From contig JBLNCN010000011.1 in NCBI GenBank assembly GCA_050260675.1, positions 620,001-684,000 of the forward strand: a DNA stretch of 64,000 nt, in the 5' to 3' direction. Within the stretch, counting starts at the first letter, position 1; each line of letters begins with the position of its first letter. The stretch is from JBBDIP01 sp050260675. Lineage in GTDB: Bacteria > Bacillota > Sulfobacillia > Fermentithermobacillales > Fermentithermobacillaceae. Below the pieces are notes generated by a model. The model was not told the origin of the DNA. It worked only from the letters and a program-made list of their open reading frames with translations, and did no database searches. Below, in pieces: positions 42,565 through 51,778 of this stretch. A program made the translations under genes and the position numbers.

Positions 42565-43749
42565 ATGAAATGCGTAAGAAACATCTGGATACTGGTCATA
42601 ACCCGGTTCTTCCAAGGCCTCGTTCCTGCGTACGTCATCGAGCGGCTCTTCTGGGAGCAGCGAGGCATCACCGTAGAGCAGGTCATCTACTGCGAAATCT
42701 CCTATGGAATTGCTGTTATCGCGCTAGAGATACCTACGGGCGTCCTCGCCGACAAATGGAGCCGCAAGGGCTTACTGGTTTTCCACGCCGTCCTGAGTTG
42801 CCTGGAATTCCTCATCCTCATATACGCGACGGAATTCTGGCATTTTGCGCTGGTCTGCTTCATGGCCGGAATAGCTACCTCCGCCAGAAGCGGGTCAGAA
42901 AGCGCTCTGCTCTATGATTCGCTTTCAATGGCGGGCAGGCAAGACGAGTTTGAAATGCACCTAGGGCGCTTGAACGCCGTCGATCTCGCGGCAACGACGA
43001 TCGCGGCCTTGTCAGGCGGCTTGCTCGCTGGAAGATATGGGTTCGTACTGAACTACTGGATATCGGTGGGAAGCGCCGCGGTAGGCTTGGCGGCCACCAT
43101 CAGACTGGTCGAGCCCAGCACGAGAACTGAGGCCGCCTCTCGAATGGGGATTCCGGAGTATGTTTCAAAGTCGCTTGCGTTCTTGCGCTCCCACCATGAT
43201 GTAGCCCACGTTATGGTGACTGGCATGGTCCTCGGCGCCTTCATTACCTACCCGGACGAGTTCTGGCAAGTATCCCTGAACCAGTCCTCCGTGCCCGTAA
43301 CCTACTTCGGAGTCTTCTTCGTTGTTGCCTACCTGGGTAGAATTCTCGGTAGCGCGCTGACCTTCAGAATCCTGAAGGCCGTAAGCCACAAGACGCTCCT
43401 CACTGTTGTCACTGCAACGATGGCCCTCGGATTTGGGGTTATGACACTGCCCGGCGCTACCGGCATCACCGCGCTGGCCGCGGTCTCTGCCGTCTATGGA
43501 CTGGTCGAACCTGCTGTCTCGGGATACCTCCACCACAGGGTGGGTTCCCAGATCCGGGCTACCGTAGACTCATTTCAGTCGCTCGGGCTTAGAGGGGTAA
43601 GCACGGCTGTCGGGCTCGGCTTTAGTCTTGCCTCGCGGACGTCCATATCCCGAGGCTTTGGCCTGTTGTCGCTCCTGTGCGGGGCCTACTTGTCCTGGCT
43701 CCTATTCACCAGGTCTCCCCAACAATCGCGAGCGCGGGGCGATAGTTAA
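42565..43749 (+). CDS. Major facilitator superfamily transporter
   Basis: 394-residue integral membrane protein with about 12 hydrophobic helices. The inter-helix 2-3 motif appears as GVLADKWSRKGLL, the usual MFS motif A. Similar proteins are annotated as drug or metabolite exporters, but the substrate cannot be told from sequence. AGGAGG SD eight bases before the ATG. It is monocistronic and convergent with groEL, with a shared terminator region. Confidence 0.88.
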   Translation: MKCVRNIWILVITRFFQGLVPAYVIERLFWEQRGITVEQVIYCEISYGIAVIALEIPTGVLADKWSRKGLLVFHAVLSCLEFLILIYATEFWHFALVCFMAGIATSARSGSESALLYDSLSMAGRQDEFEMHLGRLNAVDLAATTIAALSGGLLAGRYGFVLNYWISVGSAAVGLAATIRLVEPSTRTEAASRMGIPEYVSKSLAFLRSHHDVAHVMVTGMVLGAFITYPDEFWQVSLNQSSVPVTYFGVFFVVAYLGRILGSALTFRILKAVSHKTLLTVVTATMALGFGVMTLPGATGITALAAVSAVYGLVEPAVSGYLHHRVGSQIRATVDSFQSLGLRGVSTAVGLGFSLASRTSISRGFGLLSLLCGAYLSWLLFTRSPQQSRARGDS

Positions 43750-43755
43750 TGAAAA

Positions 43756-43779
43756 AGGACCCGGCGTCTGCCGGGTCCT
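43756..43779 (-). terminator. Rho-independent terminator of groESL
   Basis: Perfect 10-bp stem AGGACCCGGC/GCCGGGTCCT with a 4-base loop. On the minus strand it is followed by five T residues, 64 bases past the groEL stop. It can also act weakly for the MFS gene on the other strand. Confidence 0.88.
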
Positions 43780-43842
43780 ATCGCTGTTATCGATGATGCC
43801 GCGCTGGTGTCAGTTGCGCGTCTCCTATCCCGCTCTTCGGGA

Positions 43843-45465
<1,623 letters not shown>

Positions 45466-45499
45466 TTTGCGTTTTCCCTCCTGTAGAAGTCCCGCTTGA

Positions 45500-45784
45500 C
45501 TACTGCTTTACGGCGAGGATGTCGCTTTCGCGGACGATGAGGTACTCTTCTCCCTCGATCTTGACTTCGCTGCCGCTGTACTTGGAATAGATCACGCGGT
45601 CCCCGACCTTGACCTCAGGAGCCAGTTTCGTCCCGTTGTCCAGAACGCGGCCCGGACCTACTGCTATTACTTCTCCCTCTTGCGGCTTGTCCTTGGCGGT
45701 ATCAGGGAGAACAATTCCGCCCTTGGTCTTCTCTTCAGCCTGGATAGGCTTAACCACTACGCGGTCGGCTAGCGGCCTCAACAC
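45500..45784 (-). CDS. groES: Co-chaperonin GroES
   Basis: Lid of the GroEL chamber. The 94-residue product starts (V)LRPLADRVVVKPIQAEEKTKGGIVLPD and ends with the mobile-loop and roof strands of the family. A longer frame starting at 45829 would run into CIRCE; the GTG at 45784 with AAGGGGG about 8 bases upstream gives the normal length and was chosen. Confidence 0.96.
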   Translation of the reverse strand: MLRPLADRVVVKPIQAEEKTKGGIVLPDTAKDKPQEGEVIAVGPGRVLDNGTKLAPEVKVGDRVIYSKYSGSEVKIEGEEYLIVRESDILAVKQ

Positions 45785-45822
45785 CGAGAAAAACCCCCTT
45801 CTGCAGATATGTAGTTCCTTTG

Positions 45823-45849
45823 TTAGCACTCACGAGCAGTGAGTGCTAA
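45823..45849 (-). promoter_or_regulatory. CIRCE operator of groESL
   Basis: Perfect TTAGCACTC-N9-GAGTGCTAA inverted repeat between the groES promoter and start codon. Second CIRCE in the window; both should be bound by the HrcA encoded at 18606-19631. Confidence 0.97.
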
Positions 45850-45858
45850 CCGAGGGAT

Positions 45859-45888
45859 ATTATAGATAGCCCAAATCGGCGATGTCAA
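45859..45888 (-). promoter_or_regulatory. Sigma-A promoter of groESL
   Basis: TTGACA, an 18-base spacer and TATAAT, both hexamers perfect, directly upstream of CIRCE. Confidence 0.85.
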
Positions 45889-45977
45889 CAATCGATAGGC
45901 GTTTGCAGCCACAGACATGAACTCCCGCGGCGGCTCCAGAAACGCGCCGCCTAAGTGCACGCCAAAGCAGTGCCAGG

Positions 45978-46667
45978 CTAGTCTGTGGTAACAAGGGGGG
46001 CCAACCTCTCAAAGGTCTTGGCGCCGATACCGCTGACGTCCTGGAGGTCTTCGATTCGCCGGAACGGGCCTACCTCCTCGCGCCGGGCGATGATCGCCCC
46101 GGCCAGGACGGGGCCGATGCCTGGCAGGAGCTCCAGTTCGGCCTGAGTCGCCGTGTTGATGTTGATGGGAAATTGGACGGCGGAGCTCCCCGTGCTCTGG
46201 CCTCCCGTCCCGCCGTCCCAGCTCGACGGGCTCCCTCCCCCGCTCCCTCCCGCGCCCCCTCCCCCGCCCCCCGGGGGTGGCACCTCGCCGACAGCCGGGA
46301 CGTAGACCTTTTGAGAATCCCTGAGCACCGAGGCCAGGTTGAGCGCGCTCGTATCGGCATCGTCTCTGAGCCCCACCAGTTCGAGGGCCGCAAACAGCCT
46401 TTCTCCTTCCGGCAGTTCATACACCCCAGGCTTCTGCACTGCTCCGGCTATGTGAACGAAGATGGTAGCCGCCGGGGCATCCGAGGCATCCGAAGCATCC
46501 GGGGCCTTAGGCGGGTCTTCCTGAGAGCCGCCGGCTTTCTCCACAACTCCGACCGGCTGGAGCACGGCCATCGGGGCTGGGCGCACACCCTGCCACCAGA
46601 CGGCGGCGGTCCCTGCCAGAAGGAGGGCCGAGACGGCGTAGATGGCAAGCTCGGTTCGACGGTTCAT
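45978..46667 (-). CDS. comEA: ComEA family DNA-binding competence protein
   Basis: Membrane-anchored receptor for double-stranded DNA during uptake. The 229-residue product has an N-terminal helix (about 7-26), a SLBB-type domain (FVHIAGAVQKPGVYELPEGERL), a Gly/Ser-rich linker (about 130-160) and a C-terminal helix-hairpin-helix pair (ININTATQAELELLPGIGPVLAGAI and FRRIEDLQDVSGIGAKTFERL). Layout and length are as expected. It is separated from comEC by 8 kb. The 128-base gap to groES holds only the groES control region. Confidence 0.95.
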   Translation of the reverse strand: MNRRTELAIYAVSALLLAGTAAVWWQGVRPAPMAVLQPVGVVEKAGGSQEDPPKAPDASDASDAPAATIFVHIAGAVQKPGVYELPEGERLFAALELVGLRDDADTSALNLASVLRDSQKVYVPAVGEVPPPGGGGGGAGGSGGGSPSSWDGGTGGQSTGSSAVQFPININTATQAELELLPGIGPVLAGAIIARREEVGPFRRIEDLQDVSGIGAKTFERLAPLVTTD

Positions 46668-46729
46668 GCCTCTATTCTAGGCTTGTTTCCAATATTTGAC
46701 AACCGCTTTCGCGGTCAGCATTCGCGGCG

Positions 46730-46769
46730 CATGAGCCGGTACATCCTATCATGACCCGGTACATCCTAT
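46730..46769. repeat. Tandem 20-bp duplication
   Basis: Two adjacent copies of CATGA-S-CCGGTACATCCTAT differing at one base (G or C) in the gap between comEA and the next gene. The ATGACC and CCTAT words recall the unit of arrays A and B, but the relation is uncertain. Confidence 0.7.
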
Positions 46770-46786
46770 AGCGAGGGTGGGATTGC

Positions 46787-47320
46787 ATGCAGGAGTGGGC
46801 GACGCTCCATTCGCTGGGAAGGACTCTGGGGTTCTTCGGCCTCTACAGGGAGGAGGCCCGCAGATGCGGAGAAGCCGGGGCACACCTTGCCGGATGCGTG
46901 CTCCTGGGTTCGGCGCTGGAGGCCGCCCTATTGGCAATGACCCAGTGCTTCGCCGCCGATGTAGCCCAGGTGGTCGAGCGGAGGAAATCCAAAGAACTGA
47001 GCCGCCCGCCTTCAGAGTGGAGCCTGTCGCAGCTCCTACTCATCGCCCGGGACCTCGGTTGGTTGCCGACCGCCGGCGTCCGCCAAGACCTTCTAAACCC
47101 GAGCATCGCCCAGGTGGGCGACTACGCGGAAGTGGTCAGGGCAATCCGCAACCTTCTCCACCCGTCGATCTACCTGAGGGAATGTCCGGAGAAGGCGATC
47201 AACGAGAAACATCTCCAATTCTCTTTCGAGGTACTGGACGCGGCTTGCTCCTGCTTGGCTGATGCCCTTAGCGCCAGGGGAAATACTACAGTCAATAACT
47301 TGCGGGGGGAATCCTCTTGA
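46787..47320 (+). CDS. Uncharacterised protein with HEPN-like features
   Basis: 177-residue soluble, helix-rich protein that I do not recognise as a named family. Visible features: LAGCVLLGSALEAALLAM, a predicted helical pair, a basic patch VERRKSKELSRPPSEWSLSQLL, and EVVRAIRNLLHPSIYLRE. The R-x6-H arrangement (RAIRNLLH) resembles the HEPN signature, so an HEPN-like fold is possible but not proven. No RNase partner or nucleotidyltransferase is adjacent. ATG at 46787. Its stop overlaps the TTG start of the next gene, indicating an operon. Confidence 0.6.
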   Translation: MQEWATLHSLGRTLGFFGLYREEARRCGEAGAHLAGCVLLGSALEAALLAMTQCFAADVAQVVERRKSKELSRPPSEWSLSQLLLIARDLGWLPTAGVRQDLLNPSIAQVGDYAEVVRAIRNLLHPSIYLRECPEKAINEKHLQFSFEVLDAACSCLADALSARGNTTVNNLRGESS

Positions 47321-47745
47321 CCATGCGAGCAGCCGCGCTGGGGGCCTTTTCCGGACTTGCGGCAGGCCTCGTCGCAGGTGCTATCCTTCACATCCTCTGG
47401 GTACTGCCCGCCCTCTCTCTGCTGATTGCCAGGCCACCTTCGCCTGATGCCGGATGGACCGTTCACGGGCTCATATCCGCCGCAGCAGGGGCGCTGTTCG
47501 GGATCATCGTCGAGTCCATGGAGCACAAGACCAGATCCCGCCTTATCGTGGCGGGGCTCGTTGCCGGAGCGGCCGTGTTTGTCCTTGGGCCTTTGGTGCT
47601 TGTGCCCCTGGCGATTGGCCTGGGACCTCAGTTCCCCTTCATCATGAAATGGCTCCCAGTCGGAGCCGCCTACCTGGTGTTCGGGGCGCTCATGGGGGCA
47701 ATTCATTACGCGGCCTTAGGCAGGCCGGCGGAAAGGCGGGTCTAG
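47317..47745 (+). CDS. Uncharacterised membrane protein
   Basis: 142-residue protein with four hydrophobic segments (about 5-30, 48-65, 75-98 and 108-130) and short polar loops, typical of YqhR/DUF-type small membrane proteins; no catalytic motif is visible. The start may be the TTG at 47317, overlapping the previous stop, or the ATG at 47323. It is the middle gene of a three-gene unit ending in the propeller/beta-lactamase-like fusion, whose TTG lies two bases after this gene's stop. Confidence 0.6.
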   Translation: MTMRAAALGAFSGLAAGLVAGAILHILWVLPALSLLIARPPSPDAGWTVHGLISAAAGALFGIIVESMEHKTRSRLIVAGLVAGAAVFVLGPLVLVPLAIGLGPQFPFIMKWLPVGAAYLVFGALMGAIHYAALGRPAERRV

Positions 47746-47746
47746 T

Positions 47747-49966
47747 TTGAGGCTTAGGACCTTTCTGATACTGCTTCTGGGGATCTTCATCGTTGTTTCG
47801 GCAACCACAATAGCAATAAGCCCGCTTAGGGCCGAGAGGATGACGACCGTCCTCCTCCCCAACGGCTACCGGATGGATCAGGTTCTCACCGGCCTCACCT
47901 TCCCCACCTCGATCGCGTGGGACGAGGCGGGCCGGATGTACATAGCTGAGGCGGGATACGCCTACGGACCCAAGGTAGTGGGGCCCGGAAGAATCACACG
48001 CATCGAAGACGCGATGATGCCTGTGACCAGCGCTCGGACTGTAGTGGTCGACAACCTCAACTCACCCACGACCGACGTTAAGATAAGGGACGGAGAGGTG
48101 TACGTCGCCCACCGGGGAACCCTGTCTGTCATTCGTGGAGGGGTCAGGGAGGACCTTATCACACGCCTGCCGTCAGGCGATCACTTCACCGGGGAGATCG
48201 CCTTCGACGAAGAGTGGGTGTACGTCGGAAACGGGACGGTGACCAATTCCGGCGTGGTCGGCGATGACAACTTCAGGTACGGGTGGGCCGCAGAGACTCC
48301 CGAACTTCACGACGTACCTGCTGTGGACGTGACCCTGTCCGGCCGGAACTTCGAGTCGCTTGATCTCCGGACGCCGAACCTGAGCGATACGACGTCAACC
48401 GGCGCCTTCGTCTCCTTCGGCACCACAACCTCTGCCGGTCAAGTCATAGAGGGAAGCGACCGTCCGGGCGGCGCGGTATATAGGGTCCGTCCGGATGGCA
48501 CAGAAGCCCAGGTATACGCGTGGGGATTCCGGAATCCCTTTGGACTGGCGTTTGATCCCTCCGGACGGCTAATCGCCACAGACCAAGGCTACGACGACCG
48601 CGGGGTCCGCCCGGTCGCAAACGCGCCTGACGCCGTCTGGATAGTGGAGAAAGACCGCTGGTATGGATGGCCTGACTACGCCGCCGGAATCGCCTTGACC
48701 GACCCGACCTTTGCTCCCGGCTCCGAGAGAGGACCGCTTTCACCTCTCTTGCAGGGCATGCCCGAACCGGAAAAACCAATAGCGAAACTGGAGCCGCATG
48801 TAGCGGCCATGAAGTTCGACTTCGCTCCCGCTGCCTTCGAGGAAGCCGGCAGGATGTTCATAGCGTCGTTCGGGTCTGCGGATCCTGTGACCGGCGAAAC
48901 CGGCGGGCCGGTGGGTAGCAGCATCCTCGCGCTTGACCTGGCCACCGGCAAGGTGGAGGCCTTTGCTCGCAACAAGTCGGGAAAGCCCGCGGGGAGAAGC
49001 CTCATGGGCCTGAACCACCCCATCGACGTCAAGTTCGGCCCTGACGATTGCCTGTACATCGTGGATTTCGGCGTGTTCGAGATAAGCGGTCAGGTCCCCA
49101 ACGCAGTACCGGGCACGGGAGTCATATGGAAGATATGTAAGCAGAGGTCCGAGTTTGGGATGTATGCCGCGGAAAGCGATCAGTCCCTTGGCGGGGGCAA
49201 ACCGTGGAATCCCGATTACACCGCGCTCAAGGAGAGGTTGACCCAGCTGACACAGGAACTGGGCAATGAATGGGGGATCTTCTTCAAAGACCTCACGTCC
49301 GGCGTCACGTTCGGCGTCAATCAGAACGTGCGAGTTCCGGCTGCCAGCACAGTCAAGGTTCCTGTGGTCCTCTACGCCTCCCACCTGGCCCAGCAAGGCA
49401 AGTTGGACATGAACGAACGGATGGAGTACAGGGTCGAGCGGGACTGGCGAGGCGGGGCAGGTTCCATGCAGTACACCGCCAAAGACGGCGACACCTTCTC
49501 ATTGCGGGAACTGTGCGAGAAGGCCATCACCGAGAGCGACAACGTGGCGTGGAAGATGCTTGAGCGGCGATTGGGCAAGACCAACATCGCCGATTTCATG
49601 ACCAGCCTCGGAGGCAAGGTTGTCTATCCCTACGGCGAGAATGTATCGACCCCCGAGGACCTGGCCATCTACATGGAAGCGGCGCTGAACTTCGCCAAGG
49701 AGTCCCCATTCGGCGAAAAACTCATGTACGACCTGAGCCACACCGTCTGGAACACCGGACTAAACAGGTACCTTGAGGGAGTCCAGGTGGCGCACAAGGA
49801 AGGCGACATCACCGGAGTCGCTGACGACGTCGGGGTGATCTACGCCGACCATCCGTACATCCTGTCCATCATGTCCCAAGGCCACGACGACGTAGAACTG
49901 GGCTTCGAGCAGATCGGCCAGATCTCAAAGATCGTTTACGATTACCAGGTGGGACTGGGACAGTAG
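47747..49966 (+). CDS. Fusion protein: glucose/sorbosone dehydrogenase-like propeller plus serine beta-lactamase-like domain
   Basis: 739-residue secreted or membrane-anchored protein (N-terminal hydrophobic segment, about 5-25). Residues about 35-470 look like a GSDH/sorbosone dehydrogenase-type beta-propeller: LTGLTFPTSIAWDEAGRMYIAEAG, YAWGFRNPFGLAFDPSGRL, RWYGWPDYAAG and LNHPIDVKFGPDDCLYIVDFG. Residues about 485-735 form a class A beta-lactamase-like domain with S534-T-V-K537, S597-D-N599 and K684-E-G in place of the usual K-T-G. The ESDNVAWKML context is typical. The omega-loop Glu is not obvious, so peptidase or hydrolase activity other than beta-lactam hydrolysis is possible. TTG start with a moderate SD. 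Confidence 0.85.
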   Translation: MRLRTFLILLLGIFIVVSATTIAISPLRAERMTTVLLPNGYRMDQVLTGLTFPTSIAWDEAGRMYIAEAGYAYGPKVVGPGRITRIEDAMMPVTSARTVVVDNLNSPTTDVKIRDGEVYVAHRGTLSVIRGGVREDLITRLPSGDHFTGEIAFDEEWVYVGNGTVTNSGVVGDDNFRYGWAAETPELHDVPAVDVTLSGRNFESLDLRTPNLSDTTSTGAFVSFGTTTSAGQVIEGSDRPGGAVYRVRPDGTEAQVYAWGFRNPFGLAFDPSGRLIATDQGYDDRGVRPVANAPDAVWIVEKDRWYGWPDYAAGIALTDPTFAPGSERGPLSPLLQGMPEPEKPIAKLEPHVAAMKFDFAPAAFEEAGRMFIASFGSADPVTGETGGPVGSSILALDLATGKVEAFARNKSGKPAGRSLMGLNHPIDVKFGPDDCLYIVDFGVFEISGQVPNAVPGTGVIWKICKQRSEFGMYAAESDQSLGGGKPWNPDYTALKERLTQLTQELGNEWGIFFKDLTSGVTFGVNQNVRVPAASTVKVPVVLYASHLAQQGKLDMNERMEYRVERDWRGGAGSMQYTAKDGDTFSLRELCEKAITESDNVAWKMLERRLGKTNIADFMTSLGGKVVYPYGENVSTPEDLAIYMEAALNFAKESPFGEKLMYDLSHTVWNTGLNRYLEGVQVAHKEGDITGVADDVGVIYADHPYILSIMSQGHDDVELGFEQIGQISKIVYDYQVGLGQ

Positions 49967-49975
49967 GGATGTCGG

Positions 49976-50051
49976 GGTGTCTTGCAACCATAGAGGTGTC
50001 TTGTGACCATAGGGGTGTCTCGCAACCAGAGAGGTGTCTCGTAACCGTTCC
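49976..50051. repeat. Four tandem 19-bp repeats
   Basis: Units at 49976, 49995, 50014 and 50033 follow GGTGTCTYGYRACCATAGA; the fourth is the most divergent. Each contains GYRACC, which resembles the right half of the array B palindrome (GTGAC). They begin 10 bases past the stop of the fusion gene and lead directly into array B. Confidence 0.88.
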
Positions 50052-50062
50052 TAGTCTCATAG

Positions 50063-50367
50063 GTCACGGCGCGATTATGAAGAGGCTTCTATGCATCATG
50101 GCGTGACCATCGCAAATTGCGGGAGTCGCGCCGTGACTATTGGTCGCTTTCCTATGTGTCACCTGGAGGCTAATGTGTCGAAAAGTGTGGTCATCCAGTG
50201 ACGGTTTCCGACTTATTTCCGGGACATGATCACGGCATGACTACACTTTTCGACAAAGCAACCGTCTGGTGACTAATACGGCGACTCCTATTGGTCACGC
50301 CGTGCCCGTCGCAAAATCCAATAGCCATCGCATGACCGATAGAAGATTCTGTCAGCCACCGCGTGCC
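50063..50367. repeat. Phased palindrome array B (about 32-bp period)
   Basis: Ten degenerate copies of GTCAC-N3-GTGAC with centres at 50069, 50101, 50131, 50164, 50196, 50235, 50267, 50300, 50330 and 50361. Spacings are 30-33 bp except 39 bp across the inverted arm pair. Clear copies are GTCGCGCCGTGAC (50125), GTCATCCAGTGAC (50190) and GTCACGCCGTGCC (50294). It lies between the convergent fusion and GTPase genes and encodes no protein. The remaining 120 bases to the GTPase gene show nothing recognisable. Confidence 0.8.
50176..50255. repeat. Inverted arm pair inside array B
   Basis: 18-bp arms TGTCGAAAAGTGTGGTCA and TGACTACACTTTTCGACA, complementary at 17 of 18 positions, 80 bp end to end. 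They extend the units at 50196 and 50235 outward and match the arms of array A. They look like terminal inverted repeats, but there is no target duplication or coding content. Confidence 0.88.
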
Positions 50368-50486
50368 GGTTAAGCCGGTCAAAGTGATGTTCGGCCGGAT
50401 AGTGCCAGCTTCCGTTGGCGCCAGCCTGCTTCTACGTTCAAGCTGCACCGCCGACAGCGCTAACCAGCGCCACTTCAGTCATGTAC

Positions 50487-51434
50487 CTATCGCCGCACTA
50501 CCAGTTCAACGTGATCGCAATCCTGAAGGATGTGATCCTTCCCCACGGCTTGGCCCGGGAATCTGGCAGAAGGCCCCCACACCACCGCCCTCAGCAGATT
50601 CTGTTCCAGTTCCTTATGGATGTGGGCAGCCAGCTCCCTTACGGTGGAGCCTCTGGGGACGATGAAGGGCCTGTCATCCTCCTTCTCCCCTTGCTTGCCG
50701 AACACCCGCATCAGGCCAACCAAATCCCAGATAGCTGAAATGAGATTGTCGATACCCTGGCCGGTTGTTGCGGACACGGATATGACAGGCATATCCGCTT
50801 CACGAGCGAACGCCTCGACTTCCGGAAGGAATGAGCCGGCGCTGGGCAGATCCAGCTTGGTGGCGATCAGCAGAGCACGACGCCCCTGGATAACGTCCCG
50901 GGTCTCCTCCAGGAGCATCCTTAACCCCTCAATCCCGCCGTGCTCAAGGGGCATGAGTACGAGGAAAGCATCGGCCGTCTGTGCGGCTCCCAAGTAGAAC
51001 CTGCCGCTCCCTCTATTCTCCCTGGCACCCTCAATCAACCCCGGGATCTCCACCAGCTGGATCCTCGCTTGGTTGATCTCCGCGGTGGCGGCAATCGGAC
51101 GGAGTGTGGTAAAGGCGTAGTCGCCAACCTCCACCCTGCTCCTCGACAGCGCCCGGAGCAGGGATGACTTACCGGCGTTGGGCACTCCCAAAAGGACCAC
51201 GCGAGCGTCGCCGTCCTTGGGAATAAAGAGCTCCTCGGCGTGTTTACTTTCTCGCCTTTTCCGGGTGACCTCAACCTCGCGCAGGAGCCACTTGCGCAGG
51301 TCGGCGTACGGGCCCTGCTTGTAACCTGGCAGCATGGACATGCATTCCTTGATGACCTGCAAGCGGGCAGTTCCTTCAGTGCCCTTAAGCCTTCTCTGAA
51401 TGAGGCGTTTCATATCCGCATGGGGCATTGGCAT
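50487..51434 (-). CDS. DRG/Obg-superfamily GTPase with TGS domain
   Basis: Cytosolic TRAFAC GTPase close to the archaeal/eukaryotic DRG proteins, which associate with translating ribosomes. The 315-residue product has a basic helical N-terminus (about 1-55), G1 LLGVPNAGKSSLLRAL, G2 region DYAFTTLRPIAA, G3 VEIPGLIEGA, G4 written as TKLD, and a C-terminal TGS domain (about 240-315, ending VGKDHILQDCDHVELVV). The TTLRP and N-terminal pattern differ from bacterial ObgE, which has a Gly-rich OBG domain instead. ATG at 51434 with GAGGAGGT upstream was chosen; a longer frame reaches 51566. Confidence 0.88.
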   Translation of the reverse strand: MPMPHADMKRLIQRRLKGTEGTARLQVIKECMSMLPGYKQGPYADLRKWLLREVEVTRKRRESKHAEELFIPKDGDARVVLLGVPNAGKSSLLRALSRSRVEVGDYAFTTLRPIAATAEINQARIQLVEIPGLIEGARENRGSGRFYLGAAQTADAFLVLMPLEHGGIEGLRMLLEETRDVIQGRRALLIATKLDLPSAGSFLPEVEAFAREADMPVISVSATTGQGIDNLISAIWDLVGLMRVFGKQGEKEDDRPFIVPRGSTVRELAAHIHKELEQNLLRAVVWGPSARFPGQAVGKDHILQDCDHVELVVRR

Positions 51435-51505
51435 GGTCGCGACCTCCTCTATTCGGGGCGGTCGTCCCTGCCTATCGAATGCTGGTGCCTTGGGAAGCGG
51501 AACTG

Positions 51506-51628
51506 CTAGAGACTGCGGGGACGGCCGCGAAGGATGCGTTGGGGCATAGTAACCCCTTGGCGCCATGCTTCAACATGGGAGATGATGTGAGACCCAAGCA
51601 TGAGGATGAGGATAACATCCTTGGTCAA
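51506..51628 (-). CDS. Possible 40-residue small protein
   Basis: Short frame from a TTG at 51628 with AAGGAGGG eight bases upstream. The product begins with a hydrophobic stretch (DVILILMLGSHIISHVEAW) and ends in a basic tail (RILRGRPRSL). It could be a small membrane-associated peptide or a leader for the GTPase gene, 72 bases downstream. No family is recognised; the strong SD is the main support. Confidence 0.35.
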   Translation of the reverse strand: MTKDVILILMLGSHIISHVEAWRQGVTMPQRILRGRPRSL

Positions 51629-51778
51629 CTCCGCGACCCTCCTTTCAGCGCGGCACACCCGGCGCGTGTGGTAAGCGATGCCATCATACCACGATTTCGT
51701 AAAGAGCTGTAGTCTGACGCCAGGCAATCGGTTGACTTAGGTACACCTGTTCGATAGTCTTGTCCCGGGTGATGCGCT

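Noticed and set aside
50176..50255. Insertion sequence or active MITE
   Set aside because: The 18-bp arms look like terminal repeats, but no target-site duplication is visible and the surrounding 32-bp array continues on both sides in step; kept only as a repeat.
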